A DNA stretch of 64,000 nucleotides from Pithys albifrons albifrons (taxonomy: Eukaryota; Chordata; Aves; Passeriformes; Thamnophilidae), in the NCBI RefSeq assembly GCF_047495875.1, contig NC_092459.1:39041490-39105489 (forward strand), given 5' to 3'. The notes beneath the pieces were generated by a model, which was not told where the DNA came from, did not search any database, and saw only the letters and a program-made list of their open reading frames with translations. Shown here piece by piece: positions 1 through 12,600 of this stretch (the first letter of the stretch is position 1; each line of letters begins with the position of its first letter). The position numbers and the translations under genes are program-made.

Positions 1-3000
1 CACTACCACTGCAGTAGCTATCCGATGCTCCAGAAGATAGTTAATAATTTGAATCCATTCACCAGCTATCTGCTGGAGTTTCTTTCATGAAATATAATGC
101 ATAACAAATATATCTGCTGGGACATATAATGTAATCTTTTTCTCCTACAATAATGTAATATTTTTCCTTAAAGGATATTTATATTTTCTCCATATGCTCT
201 TTGTATTTATACAGGTGTGATGCATTTTGTATACAGAACTATTTGTGACGATGTAACAGGGGATTGAACTTCCATGCTTCTATAAGGAGTTGCAGAACCA
301 ATGTTATTTATTCTATTTACACTTTAAAAGGATCCTTCTGTGATTTACAAATTGTGTATTTGCGGGTGTGATTTACATGAAAAAATAAGTCTATTTTATT
401 TACCTATGGGAAGGTAAATTTTGTGCAGAATGGGAAAGCCAAAATTACCTCAGTGAACACTTCTAAAACCATTTTATATATATCTCAGTCTTAAAGAAGG
501 CTTATATATAGATCTTAAGCTGCAGAAGTTACAGTGCGGTTTAATAGCTAAGTGGCTTAATCGGTGTTATGCTGGGTAAGTAGCATTTGAATGCCTGTCC
601 TATACCTGTATTTTTCTAGACATACAGTAGCTAAAAATCTGCCTGGGACACACAGAGGATGCTTTGCAAAGCTTCAAACCGTCCTGAGATTACACATCTT
701 TCCTGGCTGCTTCTGCAAGCATTGCCATGGATTTCAGGTCCTCTAACTTCCAAGAAGCAAATGCATCCACACTAATGCTGAAAGAGGTCTCTGTTAGGGG
801 AAGTTACTAGACTGCAGAGCAAAGAAAATGTGACCATAGGGTTACAACCTACAGCCTTTAAGTAAAAGCCTTGAAATAAAACTGAAAGTATAATATTGTG
901 TTACTAAAAGAGAAACTACAGAATGTGATTGGAGAAATGCATCATATTCATTTAGCATTTAATCTAAGAAACAAATGAAAAACCATTATATAATGTTTCC
1001 AATATATGCAGTCACCAGTAGAGTTACAATACTCAAGTTTGCTGATTCAGAACCAAATTTTTCTTAAATTTCTAATTGAAATAATTTTCTCCTAAAATAG
1101 CAACCGTTTAGGTATTGACCTTAAAACATGAAGTCCCAATGAATTCAGTAACATTTATAGAGAACAGGATAAATAGAAGTGAAAATAATATCAAAGAATC
1201 CAAGGCTCTAGACAAAAATCTGCACTTGAAATGGATCAAGAATTCTTAAGTTTTGGAGTTTAATTCAGTGACAGGAAAGAAATTCCTGAAGGAAGATTTT
1301 TATAAATAGGTACTGTTGTCTACTACATGCATTTTGTTTGTTTATTCTACATCTTAAAGTGAAATACAATGTGGAAGCCCTTATTAGAGACACAGTTTTA
1401 GACAACATATATTACTGATCAGGGAAAATAGACTTGTTTTCTACTTGCTTCATTTATATAAAATATTATGTTTATTTGATTTATTAATAAACCAATATGG
1501 ATTATTGCAGCACACTGCAATGTCCACTACAAAAGATTTGGTCTACACCTAATGCAGTAGAGCCCATAAATATATGTCACAGAGGACATAGGTTAAGACA
1601 CATAATGCTGTAATTATTCATAATTACTCTATGTACAGTAATACAGAAAATTAATTACATTCTTCCTACAGGTTTTCTGAGCATTTTCATTTTCATTTGT
1701 ATGTATCACCATTTACCTGAGTGATTATATATACAAATTGTGCCAGTAGAGAATGCACTAGAAAACAAAAGAAAGTTTCAATGATACCAATACATGACTA
1801 CCAGTATTAGAGTCCAAGTGAAAATCCTTACTGAAGCTAGAGAGCCCTTTTATGTGCCTCTTCTTTCCACAGCATCAAAAATCTGGGGGCAGCATGTGGG
1901 ACACAGATGTATTTTGAACAGTTACTTTTACTAATTATGTACAGAGATAAAGTGGCTAAATATGTAAGTGTCAGGTTGCCTGGGGGCTCCTAAAATAGAC
2001 TATTAAAGACGTTCCCAAATATTTAAAGAAGTACTACCTCTATGTACTAAAAGTTCATTTTTAGATTATATAAAAGGACATGATTAAGCTTCAAAGCTCC
2101 GGTGTTATAACTCAGACTTACTGAGACTCCTTGAAGGCAGAGTTTTTTCTTTATGTAAGGTGTCTTTGGGATCATGATAAAGCTACAACATTTCCTATAT
2201 TCATAATCAAATGCAAAAACAGTGTTCTCAAGCATTAGTTCAGGAACTCTGTAGGGAATAATGTATGTTTTGGGGCTAGAAAATGCTGAAAATGACCAAG
2301 TTTTCTTTAGTTGATAAACAGTTTGTCAGGATGACTCATGTTTTTCTAATATGAATGAAGGAATTTGATTCTGCACAGAAGGCTGTAATGAGGAGTGGTA
2401 ACAAATGATAAATTTCACATGCTCAGAATTGCTAGAACCTTTTCCAGTAAGGTGCTGACAAAACTCCCTCACAGATGTTTTCTTTATTGCCCTTGTAGAT
2501 TGGGATTTAAATGGCAACAATATTTGTTTTAAATTTAGAATTTTAGCCAGTGTTTCTGATTTTGCAGGTTGTTTCCCCTGGGTAAAACAGAAGATGGCTT
2601 CAATGACTCTTCTGAAGGCATCTTGCTCATTTGAGTTCTATTCCTTTTAAACTATACACAAAAGCCTATTTTTTTGTCTGGACACAGCAGGAAACAGAAG
2701 ATGATTTTCATACTCAGTGTCAGGCCCCACCAGACAACATTCACACACACATGCACACAGACACACAATTGTATCCTCTTTTTGCTTTTATAGACAGGAG
2801 GGTCTCTTGTCATCTATAGCCCCTGCTGTCATAAGCCAAATGTTTCATTTAATCACTTTCATAATCTGTCTCCCTCCCTGCAGCTTTTTGTCTCTTCATC
2901 TCAGTTGTACAGTGACTCCATAGACAACTCCCAACCCTCCTGGCTTCAAACCAGGAGGGTTTGAACTTCCACTTATTCAACTTCCACTTCAGGCCTGGTG

Positions 3001-5527
3001 AATAATTTGAGCAACAACTTCTGTTGTTTTGGATGAAATAAAAGATATTAAAAGAAAAAAAGTTGATTGTAGCTGGAATGGAAGTAGGTTAACTGTCCTA
3101 CCTTAAATAGGATTTAGACATTTTCATAAATCAGAGGTATATCTTTTGAAAGTTAGTTGCAGTCTGCCCTTTAGTGTCTCCTGCATCCTTACGACTTGCT
3201 ATCTATCTGTGCAGGCAGGTGCCTGGTTCCTAGAGTGCAATCCATCACCTGAAGGTAAATTTCAGCTACCTTTTTTTGTGTACTTACCAGGAGCAATTTA
3301 GAGCTGCAGTCTAATAGTGCATTGTCTCTGAAGGAGAATTCTTCTTCTGTTAGTAGCCACCTCTCAGTCTTCTTGCAAGAAGGACTCCTTTGCCTTCATG
3401 GTAAGCCAGCACAACCTACTTTCTTTTCTTTTTCCAATCAAAGTTTTCTATCTGAAAACAAATTGGTTGTATAAACTACCAAATAAAATAGGTCAAGGAT
3501 CATTCTTTGGCCCTCAAGTCAGTTACCATATGAAATTCCCATCAATATGTATAAATCTTTACTTCCCTTCTCTGTCCATAGTGTCACATACTGTACCACG
3601 TCCGATAGTTATTGCAGTCAGACTCAGATGATGTTAGTAAGTTGTGTAAGCACTTTTCTGTTACACTACAAGTTTGGCCAGTTTAGTCTAAAAACTACTA
3701 AAGATAGAACAGCATAGCTATATGCTGTGATGCTATCCTTGCCATTTACCAGTAGTCTGCAAAAGTGTGCTGATAAAGCAGCTTTTTTTTGCCTTAGGTA
3801 TAATTGCAATTTCAATACTTTCTTGTGTTTCTTTCTAACAGCTATGATAAATGATTGTACTTACTGGGTTTTTTTGTTTGTTTGTTTGGTTTTGGTTTTG
3901 TTTTTTTGTCCACCAAGAAGTCTATGTTAGCAAAAAGATTTTAAATTTAAATGAGGACTCAAACTTGTCTGCATCTAAGTCAGGTCACATTTTCAATTCT
4001 TTTTTAATAACATAAAGGGATGAACCTTAAAAAAAGCAGAATCACAAGAGTACAAGCTATATTTTCCACTTTGGGTTCTCCAAAAGCCATACTGCCTTTC
4101 AATTTCTTAGACACTTAGGTGGCTCTGTTAGTCCTTGCCATTTCTGTATGTTCAATTTTACAGAACCTTAGAGGTATAAGGGTACTTTCATACACTTTTT
4201 ATATGGTGACAAATGCAGACACAGCCGTGAAAGTCCAAGAACCACCTATAACACAGGATTTAGAGGCCTAAATGGAATGTACAGAAGTCCAAAATAGTGT
4301 TCCTGAAAGCCACCACTCAACAGCTGCTTAATATTTCATTCTTTTTGGGTTTTTTCAGATACATTTGTTTAAGAGAGTGAGTAAGAAGCATATCACATAT
4401 GTCTTTCTCAAGTACAACTGCAATCCAGAAAGTGGCTAAGGGGTTTTAAGACTTTGGTATCTAATGGAGGAATTTTGTCTACTAATTTGTCAGTGATGAG
4501 GACTTCTAACCGATGCTCTAAGGATCTTCCTCTTGGTTCAAAAGGAGCTCAACAGACTTAGATTAAACTTTAGATAAATGTTATCTGTCAGTCTGTGAAT
4601 ACATCAAATATTCTGTTCAACATTTTATTTGTTGTTGTGTGGGGTGGTTTTTGTTATAGCATCTCTTTGATTTTTCACAGTGATGAAAAGAGATGTATTG
4701 TGTTCTGGTCCAGCATGGCTGTTAAAAATCCTTGAGTTACAGAAATTCAGCTCCAAATATATACATATAAAAATACACACGTACGTAACTATTCCCATAC
4801 CTACCAGGTGGAGGGACAATCAGTGTACCTAAATCTGATCTCCTCTCAAGATACAGCCAGTCTTGTGCCACATGAAGTAAGCAGTCGGTCTAGTATTTGG
4901 TGTATGGAGCACTGTTTCTTGTCTTTCATCATGATCCAAGTGATATTACAGACCACCATGCATGCAGCCTAACCAGTCCAACAAACTGTTGAGGAAGTGA
5001 ACATGGACCCTTCAGAGAACTGTGTCTGAATTTCTCATTTGTTGGGGAACTATGCAGTGATGTGTTAGAGTGGCTTTTAAAGTATTCAGATATTTCCATG
5101 GCTAGTTAATGTCAAGAATGGAAAAAGACCAAACATATGTTCTGGCAAACAGGGACAAAAGGATATATATTACAACAAGCATGCTCCTTATCTCTGCTGG
5201 TATTTTCACAACATCCAAAATAAGCAAGCTTGTATACATGTGGAACGTGCATTCACCTTCTATCACCAGTTAGTTGATTGATTAAAAATTATTGAAAATA
5301 TTAGGAAAACCAGATTTTTGTTAGGAAACTGTCTAGTTTAGATTTTTACTGTCCCATAACTAAGGAGTTAGGCATTGGGAAGTCAACCTCTGAGGGTTCA
5401 GTTACACGGTATTGAGTGAATCTTTCATCTGAACTAGTCTAGCTACACTTCTGCCACCGGTAGGACTAAGAAAGTTTTTCTTTACTGATTTAACAGCACT
5501 AGTCATGCACTTGAAAATAACGGGCTT
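1..5527. other. AT-rich intergenic stretch, no recognised gene
   Basis: No reading frame here resembles a protein family I know, and the open frames are all short (under 80 codons), as expected by chance at this base composition. There are small T-rich and TTTG-type runs (for example near 3868-3905) and one good hairpin at 2933-2961, listed separately. I see no CR1 3' end, tRNA or other RNA gene. In mammals the neighbour upstream of KLHL32 is NDUFAF4 on the opposite strand; I looked for its protein and did not find it here. Confidence 0.5.
2933..2961. repeat. Perfect 11-bp inverted repeat (hairpin)
   Basis: AACCCTCCTGG at 2933-2943 is repeated as its exact reverse complement at 2951-2961 with a 7-base spacer (CTTCAAA). 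The stem is GC-rich against an AT-rich background. A short direct repeat (AACTTCCACT) follows at about 2964-2988. Function unknown; it could simply be a local duplication product. Confidence 0.6.
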
Positions 5528-5976
5528 TCAGAAGCTAAGGTTTTCATACTGCATAAGTGCCACTGTGAGTGGGTTTATCTCCTCAGTGAGTGTGTGGACT
5601 ATAATATCTTCTGTTTCCAGTGCATAAATGCTGGCAAGGTGCAGGGGTCTCAGTTCAAAACCGATGTTGGAGTAAGCTGTGGCCTTGCATCACTGGTTTC
5701 TACAGAACATAATTATTTTGGAAATCTATGTAGCTCTTCCTGGCACTCTTTATCTGTTCATTCTCTAACAGCATGAAGCCATACAGGACCTTCAATAATG
5801 CTCTAAAAACCACAGAAAACTGTTAGAACACACACTAAGATAGATGAAAAGTTGGTAGCATTTGCAGAAACACATTTGTAGCAGCCAACAATAACTGATA
5901 TCTGCAGGTGCTTTTGCATGGGGAAAGACTGGAAGTCCTTGATCATACAAGGAATCAGCTATTCTCAAGGCAGTAC
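5528..5976 (-). pseudogene. Unrecognised protein-like stretches in shifting frames
   Basis: Read on the - strand, a TTTTCCAG acceptor-like site precedes 5976, and the frame opened there begins TALRIADSLYDQGLPVFPHA and runs to a stop at 5792. It starts with the two bases needed to complete the codon left open at the donor of the candidate exon 7397-7633. A second protein-like frame, shifted relative to the first, covers 5801-5700 (ALLKVLYGFMLLENEQIKSA and on, then TAG). A third, again shifted, covers 5674-5528 and contains an ankyrin-like PLHLAS motif. No clear donors separate these pieces, so the simplest reading is a decayed coding region with small indels; short introns or chance are alternatives. 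I do not recognise the family. Confidence 0.25.
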
Positions 5977-7396
5977 CTGGAAAATTAATAGTCTCAGGTT
6001 GAGGAAGACTACACATACTCATATTTCTGTCACATGCTGTGTTTCTGTCACCTGCTAGCTCATCTTATTCTGCTTATCTTCAGAGGTTAGAAGCTTAAAG
6101 AACTTTATGATTAAACAGTTTGGGGGTTTTTGAACTGTGTGAGGAATGAATTGCTGGTGTGCAGAGTTAGCACAGTGAGGTCAGCTCTGCCTGCTATAGC
6201 TGTGGAAGGGATGACAGAAAGTCCTTTGGTTCTACAGACAGACTAAACTCAATAAATCACATACATGAGCTCTTCCTCTTCCTACAGGTTTCTAACATCT
6301 GCATCCTCCCTCTTATGAGGAGGAAGACTGGTTGTCTAATTGCCCCAGAATTAAAACTGCATCAAACATTCAGTCATGCTTTCTGATCTTCACTATACTT
6401 GTGCTACTTTCTATCATAGAAAGGAACGGAATGTAAGAAAAAGCTCTAGAAAGAGTAATCTAAAGACACTGTGGAACTTTAGGCTCACTTGTTTTGAAAA
6501 CAAAGGCATGCAAAGTGCTCTACACAAAGACATATGCTTTTGTTAGCAGAGTGACAGTACCAAGGTTTGCACCACGCTCCATAAGGCATCATATACACAA
6601 AAGCTCATCTACCACAGTGGAAAAATCACTGCAGGAATGTATGGTTTTTTCCCCTTTTCCTGACCCCAGGCTCTACTCTTGTTCTTCCTTTGCCAGCCAT
6701 GCTGTGATCCCTCCCTCATGAGAGTGTTCATACATCAGAGTCTTCAGTCTGATGCTCTCACAGCAGCCACATACTAAATGGAGAAACTGTATCTTCAGAG
6801 TATTGGCAGTGAAATATGTTTCCTTGATGTTAGAAATACACCTCCTACTTCACAGAAATAAAAGCTGTGGATTGTCACATCTAATGTGCCAGACTATTTT
6901 ATTTCAACAGTTTAGAAGTGGAGAGTGATTTTGTTTAAAGCAGTCTCAGGCTGAGCCAGCCATGCTCAGCTGTTCTTTTGGAGTAGGGAGGATCCAGGAA
7001 AGGGAGATAGATGAATAAGAAAATTGTTAACTTTCAGTGGCCAGCAATTTACTTACCAACAGTACTATACAGGTTGCTTAGACAACTGGTTTGTTAGTTT
7101 CTTGTCTAACCTCCACTTCCTTTTTTCTTCTCTGTAAATGTTAAGGGTTGCATCCAGGGCTGTATTCAGAAAGACATACATAGCAGAGGAAGCCCTGCAA
7201 GGTTCAAGCAGGACCTTGCGCTTCCTCCTATCTTTCAGGAAGCCTCTTTCCTCTAGTAGGGAATGTCACCTCATGTGAATAAATCTGTTCCAAATGAAAG
7301 AACCAGGTCAAAGCAGTAACCCTGACAACTCCAATGTTGCAGCTAACACTACTATATATATATCTTCTACTGAGACGGGAATAGCTACTCCCTTAC

Positions 7397-7633
7397 CTGT
7401 TTTAATCTTTTTTATTGCCCACTGGGCTTCTTTTAAGTAGGTGCTGTCATGCAGTTGGTGTTTGTCAGCTCCACCAATAAGCAGAAGGCTCGAGACACTT
7501 AAGAGTTTTCTTCTGTCTCCAGTTCCAATGAGGATAGAGGATGAGATTGCAGCTATTATTTTTTCTTCCTTTTTTAATGTTGGACGCTTATTCTGTTTTT
7601 TTTCTTTTGATGTTTGTGGTACTGACATGTAAC
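7397..7633 (-). CDS. Candidate internal exon of an unrecognised gene
   Basis: On the - strand this 237-bp block is bounded by TTTTCCAG before 7633 and by ACAG|GTAAGG after 7397, a strong donor. It is phase 1 on both sides. Its frame is open throughout and encodes 78 complete residues, starting Y-M-S-V-P-Q and rich in Lys/Glu (KEKKQNKRPTLKKEEK), then a more hydrophobic part (SSLLLIGGADKHQ) and an amphipathic end (YLKEAQWAIKKIKTG). The composition is more protein-like than most random frames here. It joins in phase to candidate exons at 7956-8005 and from 5976. No family recognised; chance remains possible since a few frames of about 100 codons are expected in 64 kb. Confidence 0.35.
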
Positions 7634-7955
7634 CTGGAAAATGCTCATCTGAGCAGTTTACTCAGAACATAGTGTTTGATGTTTTTATTTTTTCAATCAA
7701 AATAGTGGTGCTGGGTATACTTTGAAATGCAACTAGGAATTGGCTGTATTTACATGTCTAATTTTCAGAACATTGATATAATATGCACCAGTACAGTAGG
7801 TTTACATTCAGCTTTGCATATCAGGAAGAGCACTGCAAGAAGAAATGGTGAGTTAATTATGGATGAGTAAAGAACCTCTGAACAGAAGGTTTACAGCAAC
7901 ATTGATTGCCTATGATCAGAGATTGCTGTAACTTGTGATTGTGTGGGAAACTCAC

Positions 7956-8005
7956 CATAAATCGCCATAAGATCAGGATCTTGCAAACCCATACAGGAAT
8001 CTGAG
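7956..8005 (-). CDS. Candidate 50-bp exon joining in phase to 7397-7633
   Basis: On the - strand AATTTTTCAG precedes 8005 and TTATG|GTGAGT follows 7956, giving a small exon with a strong donor. In the only frame that joins to the open frame of the exon at 7397-7633 it reads SDSCMGLQDPDLMAIY followed by a split Gly codon. It enters in phase 2. I could not find a convincing upstream partner between 8006 and the KIF11 pseudogene, so the 5' part of this hypothetical transcript is missing. Confidence 0.28.
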
Positions 8006-9249
8006 CTGAAAAATTTTCAGTATGGATACACACAATCCCGACACAGTGTCTGTTAATCATTTTTCGTTATCCAAAAACTAGAAGGAAAAACCACTTTCTT
8101 GCGTGGCTGGAACCATGAGGCAATGTAGTGTTCATAGAGGTTTCAGCAACAGGAATTTGAATTTACTTTTCCTTTATGTCAGAAGGAGTAACATAAAATT
8201 CTGTATTTATGTTTGAAAGCAGTCTCAGTTTTAAGTTCAAGCCAGCTGTACCCTGAGGCTGAAACATGGCCATGTTTTGGCAGCAAGGAAGACTGCCATA
8301 TGTTGCAGTGATAAAGAAATTAAACTGATGCCAATCTCTAAAGTCAGTCTTCTAAAAATATATAAGGAAGTATATTTTTGGCAATATAAGCTTTTATAGA
8401 GAGAGTAAAACAACTCGATAAGCCTTTATTTAGGGATAATTTTTCTGTCTCTTTAACAGTCACACCCTTTGGATGTGCTGCAAGCCACAATTCACTATTT
8501 TTATTGAGAGAAGTTGTACATAATACATAAATCCATTGCAATCCCCTGTTACACAGAATTGCTTGCCCTCTAGCTCCCAGCTGTCAATAGCCATAGGACA
8601 ATTCCATTATTTAAATAAGTTCTTACTTATTGACTGGCTTTTAGTGAGCACATACTGGAAATAGATAAGAAGATCCCTTTCTTAGGAGTCATTCAGTCAG
8701 GCCTCTAAATGAGAGCACAGTTCTGGAGACTCTGGACTTGGCTGGCAGCATGGCATACTCTTTCCTTTTAAAAGGTCAATATAGGTCATTGGTTTGTAGC
8801 TCTCAGAAGTGACTTCCAAAGATTTTAAAATTGGCAATTAGCTTAAGTGCCAGGAGTATGTCAAGGATCGTCGAACACAACTATTTGTATTCTTGATATG
8901 CATATAATAAAATGCATTGTAATATCTATTCTTACAATGCCGTGGTTCCAAACCACATCTACTACAACTTCATGCAGAACAAATATTCATTACAAAATAT
9001 TGATCTCAATCATAAACTTTCCTGTTGTAAACACTGAAGCTGGTGTTTGTCATTGCTGAAGGACTGCTACTGATCCATAAAACTGACTCCTCAGTGAGCA
9101 GTTTTAAATTCTCTCCATTTACCAGTATTCTGAGATGCATTTGTTAGATTACTAGGAAGTTACTGACAACAGACTACGGATTCCACCAGCATTTTTTTTA
9201 TGTCCATAAAACATATGGCCATAAACCACCATTTATGTCCTTGAACTCT
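8006..9249. other. Spacer with no recognised gene
   Basis: Between the candidate minus-strand exon and the KIF11 pseudogene I see only short chance frames. The lost C-terminal part of the KIF11 copy might have been expected here on the - strand, but I could not align any of it. Confidence 0.4.
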
Positions 9250-11700
9250 TGAAAGAAATTATTCAGAGATGCAGTAAACTTGTTTTGAAGCAGAAGTTTT
9301 ACTATTGACTAGGTCAATAGTTTCCAGGTAAACATTTTCTTGCCCAGCAGTGATGGTAGTCTTCTAACATCCATTTTTTGACAGCATACAAACTAAGTTC
9401 TTCTGTATCCTCTGTGCCAACACATCCAGCTGGCTTTGCACCGAGGACATCAATTTGTGTTCTCTGTATATACACACTTTGCCATTTCCACTTCTTTTAA
9501 ATTCTCACTGTAATTTGCAGTTGAGAAAAAACACTGGCTGTTCTTTCTGTAATTTTTTCAGAGTGAGACAGATCTCCTAAGAAGATATTAATTGCTTTTT
9601 ATGGACCTTCATCTCATCAGACACAGCAGAAAATTTCCTTGTGTTACTCTGAAAGGAACAGTTTAGTTTCGGGACAATTTCTACCACTGGTGTCAAGGTA
9701 CTTAATGCTCCTCCTAATCCACATATATGCTCCTCAGTCAACCTGAACAGCTCAGATTTACTAGCAAATGGCAGTGTCATGTTTAGTAATATGTTTTCAG
9801 ACACTTAAGAAAGTTCAGTGGTCAGCAATTTTTTAGCAGAGGTGAAAGACACTGATACAACCAATGCTGAACAACTGGTAAATAGGAGGCCACATATAAA
9901 ATATGCCTAAGATGTCAACATCTGTTGCTGCTTCAGACAGTTATGACTAACTTAATCTTGTGCTTTATTGGCCAGAACATCCTGCAAATGTATTTGGATA
10001 ATAGCATTATGTCAATCATCAGCTTTCCTATGATAGTTTTGCAAGAATACATCATTTGTATTAGCAGTACTGAGGAAATGACCAGCTGTACTACGACATT
10101 TTTCTTTGGTGTATTCAAAACTGAAACAACGTATTTTTTAGAGGAACCTTGGTTTCCTGCAGATCTGTCTGTGCTTTTTTGGTCATTTCTCCTTGATTTT
10201 CAGATCTGTTTTCATTGTTTCATTGCTTCTATTAACTGTAGATGGTTTAGTGATTGTGTTCACTTCTTTTTCCATGGTGCTCATTATGTCAATATATTCT
10301 TCCCAGAATGTCAGCTTTAAGGGCTTCATGAATTTTCAGTGAAATGATAGATTCCATTTTACTCTTTTGCAGCAGTGAGGTCTTCTTTTAACTGCTCAAT
10401 CTCTTCAGTATCTTCCTTAATAATAGCTCCCTTGGCAGCTGCTGGTTAACTTCATGTTTCATCATGTTCCTTGATCTATAAGCATACTCCACTGGGTTCA
10501 ATTTTTCCTCAGGATTTATAGATGTGGGAGAAACTGTGGCTGTTATTAATGTTCTTTTTGTTCTCCAAGAGAGTCTTGAAGCTTTCTGTTAAGATTCTCC
10601 AGGTCTTCTTCCACAAGAGGAGTAATAACTCTTTCACGGGTCAGAACAGATTACTTGGTATTTTCAGTTTCACAAGCTCTTTTATCAACTGCCCCAAATG
10701 ATAGTGTTTGTACTTCTTGCAAGTTTATATTCCCAATTCTAACAAGCTCTTGGTCAACTGCTCAAGTGACTTTCATATGGATGGTAATGGAAAAAACAGT
10801 AGGATCAACTGGAATATGATTCTTGTAAGTAGCTGCAGCAGCTCTTTTGGTGCACCTTTTTCCAAGATTTGGTAGACTTCATTTTTGTTGTGTACAGGTA
10901 CTTCTTTGAAGACTTTCCCATTTACACCTGTCTTGTTTATGGGATCATAAAACATCTGCAGTCTTTTGCTAGTGCTGAGAATAGGATTCAGAAGTTCAAA
11001 AAGTTCTTTATTATATATTTCCAGAAAGGAAAATTTTCAAAAAAATAATAAAAATCAGTAGCAATCTCTGTGACTGTTTTATTATAATTGATACAATATA
11101 TTGGTAGACCTTTACAGTGGTGCCCAGCAACAGGATGAGGAGCAGTAGCCATAAATTGAAACAAAGAAGTTTCACCTCAACATGAGAAAGAAGTTCTTTA
11201 CACTGTAGGTGGCAGAGCACTGGAACAGGCTGCCATAGAAGGTCTTGGAGTCTCCCTCACCGGAGACATTCAATACCCACCTGGACACATTTCTCTGTAG
11301 TTTGTTCTAGGTGACCCTGCCTTGGTAGGGTTGTTGGACTAGGTGTCTTTTCCAGCGCTAACAATTCTGTGATTTTTGATTCTGTGTACCTGGAAGTAAA
11401 TCCTCTTCCCAAGCATGTTCTTTGTTGGAGCTTCCCTTAAATTGTGAAGGTCTTTCCAATACCAGTTTGGCCACAAATTATCACTGTACAGCTGTACCCA
11501 TAATAACTTCATCCAAAATGTGACAACACTACTGTACATACTAGGTGGCCATGACTCCTCCAGTGCAGATTCTATATTCCTTGTTTTAAAGTCTACAGTC
11601 TACAAAACATAGGCACTTGCTTTAAATCCTAAGGCGTTAACAGGTCTCCACCACACCACCAGCTGGATGTTCTTGCCCTTTGCATTCTTCATGTAGCTAC
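9250..11700 (-). pseudogene. KIF11P: KIF11 (Eg5 kinesin-5) processed pseudogene, interrupted by CR1
   Basis: Read on the - strand, broken frames follow kinesin-5 in order. KGKNIQLVV near 11689-11663 is the motor N-terminus. GQTGIGKTFTI at about 11472-11440 is the P-loop. EEDLLPG follows just before the CR1 insertion. After it come [14 protein letters not shown] (near 11030-10980) and [17 protein letters not shown] (near 10900-10850), then GAVDKRACE of the motor end, the stalk HNAIIQ...NCLKQQQMLTS near 10010-9915, and SSVQSQLDVLAQRIQK near 9450-9390. Numerous stops and frameshifts and a deletion of about 20 residues after the N-terminal strand show it is dead. The parent gene has over 20 exons but no introns are present, so this is a retrocopy. 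It ends around two thirds of the way along KIF11; the tail is not visible. Confidence 0.88.
11113..11394 (+). mobile_element. CR1 LINE 3' end, inserted in the KIF11 pseudogene
   Basis: This has the CR1 3' UTR signature: a CACCTCAACATGAGAAAGAA-like stretch, then GAGCACTGGAACAGGCTGCC, CTGCCTTGGTAGGG and GTTGGACTAG, closing with degenerate ATTCTGTG repeats at 11369-11392. It lies opposite in orientation to the pseudogene and separates its P-loop region from the following motor segment, so it arrived after the retrocopy. It is 5' truncated, as is usual for CR1. Confidence 0.9.
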
Positions 11701-12600
11701 TTCCCTGGGTCTCAGGGTTAATCTGCCAGGGAAAGAGGCAAAGCACTGACTGCCCTGTAGTGCTTTTCCAGCCACTTGAGTTCCAACCAACTGCCCTCTG
11801 TTCATGTGCTGCTCACCTCACCCATCAGCACTGTGCCTCCTGCAGTTCTGCACTCCAGTTCCTGCCAAGTTCCTGGTTGCAGTGGCTCAGAAGTGTCTTA
11901 GGGAGACTACTCACCGCTTGCCTTGTCCTGTTCACACTGTGCCACAGTGCAGCAAGGTGTGGATGGATATGTTTAAGCCAACACTGATCAAAATAGTCCT
12001 GGAATGAAAGATACTGTAACCATAACAGTTTTGTATTGCATGTGTTAACTGACCCTGGTAGGAAGCATTGGCTTTCCTTTATGCCTCTGTTTTGCACTGT
12101 GTCAGCACCAATCTGCTTGACACTTGACTTGGGGAAGCTTTGCATTACTACCCAAAACACTGCATATACCACATCTGGCATCATGCACTCTCTACACCAG
12201 CTTTCCAGTTCTTACTGTCTGCTCTGCAGGTGAGGAATTGGGGTATTTCTAGATGCTTTCCATATATAGCAGGACAAACTCGTCTGTCAGTAGGCTTAAC
12301 TGGAGGCTCACACGCTGAAAAATGGCTTCGGCAAAATTGTCATATGAGTAAAGCTTGATCTCCTCTGATGTAAAATTTAATATGGAGGTACACTGGAGAT
12401 GGAGGCAGAGATTTTTGGGATCTACTGTTTTGTATTAACTGCACAGATCAAAAAACAGGAACTGAGTCCTAAGAAAATCCAGTAGCAAGATGCAGACTCT
12501 GCTCAAAACTAGAGCTGCTCCACGCTCAAAAGGGGTTTACCCCCATATATTAAAGCGCCGTCCAGGTGCTCTGCCTACAAACTCAGTGCTTCTTATAGGG
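11701..12600. other. Spacer between KIF11 pseudogene and CpG island
   Basis: There is a 119-codon open frame on the - strand (12184-11825), but its sequence is not protein-family-like and I treat it as chance or as 5' untranslated remnant of the retrocopy. No other repeat or gene is recognised. Confidence 0.4.

Noticed and set aside
8620..8830. Possible additional minus-strand exons (YKPMTYIDLLKGK-like piece before GTATGC, and a 28-bp block before GTAAGA)
   Set aside because: Their end phase does not match the phase-2 entry of the candidate exon at 7956-8005, and acceptors are weak.
9925..10320. 131-codon + strand open frame
   Set aside because: Antisense to the KIF11 retrocopy; the peptide itself resembles nothing.
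11825..12184. 119-codon - strand open frame beside the KIF11 copy
   Set aside because: No domain or family resemblance, no supporting splice sites; possibly chance.
1..12600. Search for NDUFAF4, the mammalian neighbour of KLHL32
   Set aside because: No recognisable segment found on either strand; the gene may lie left of the window.
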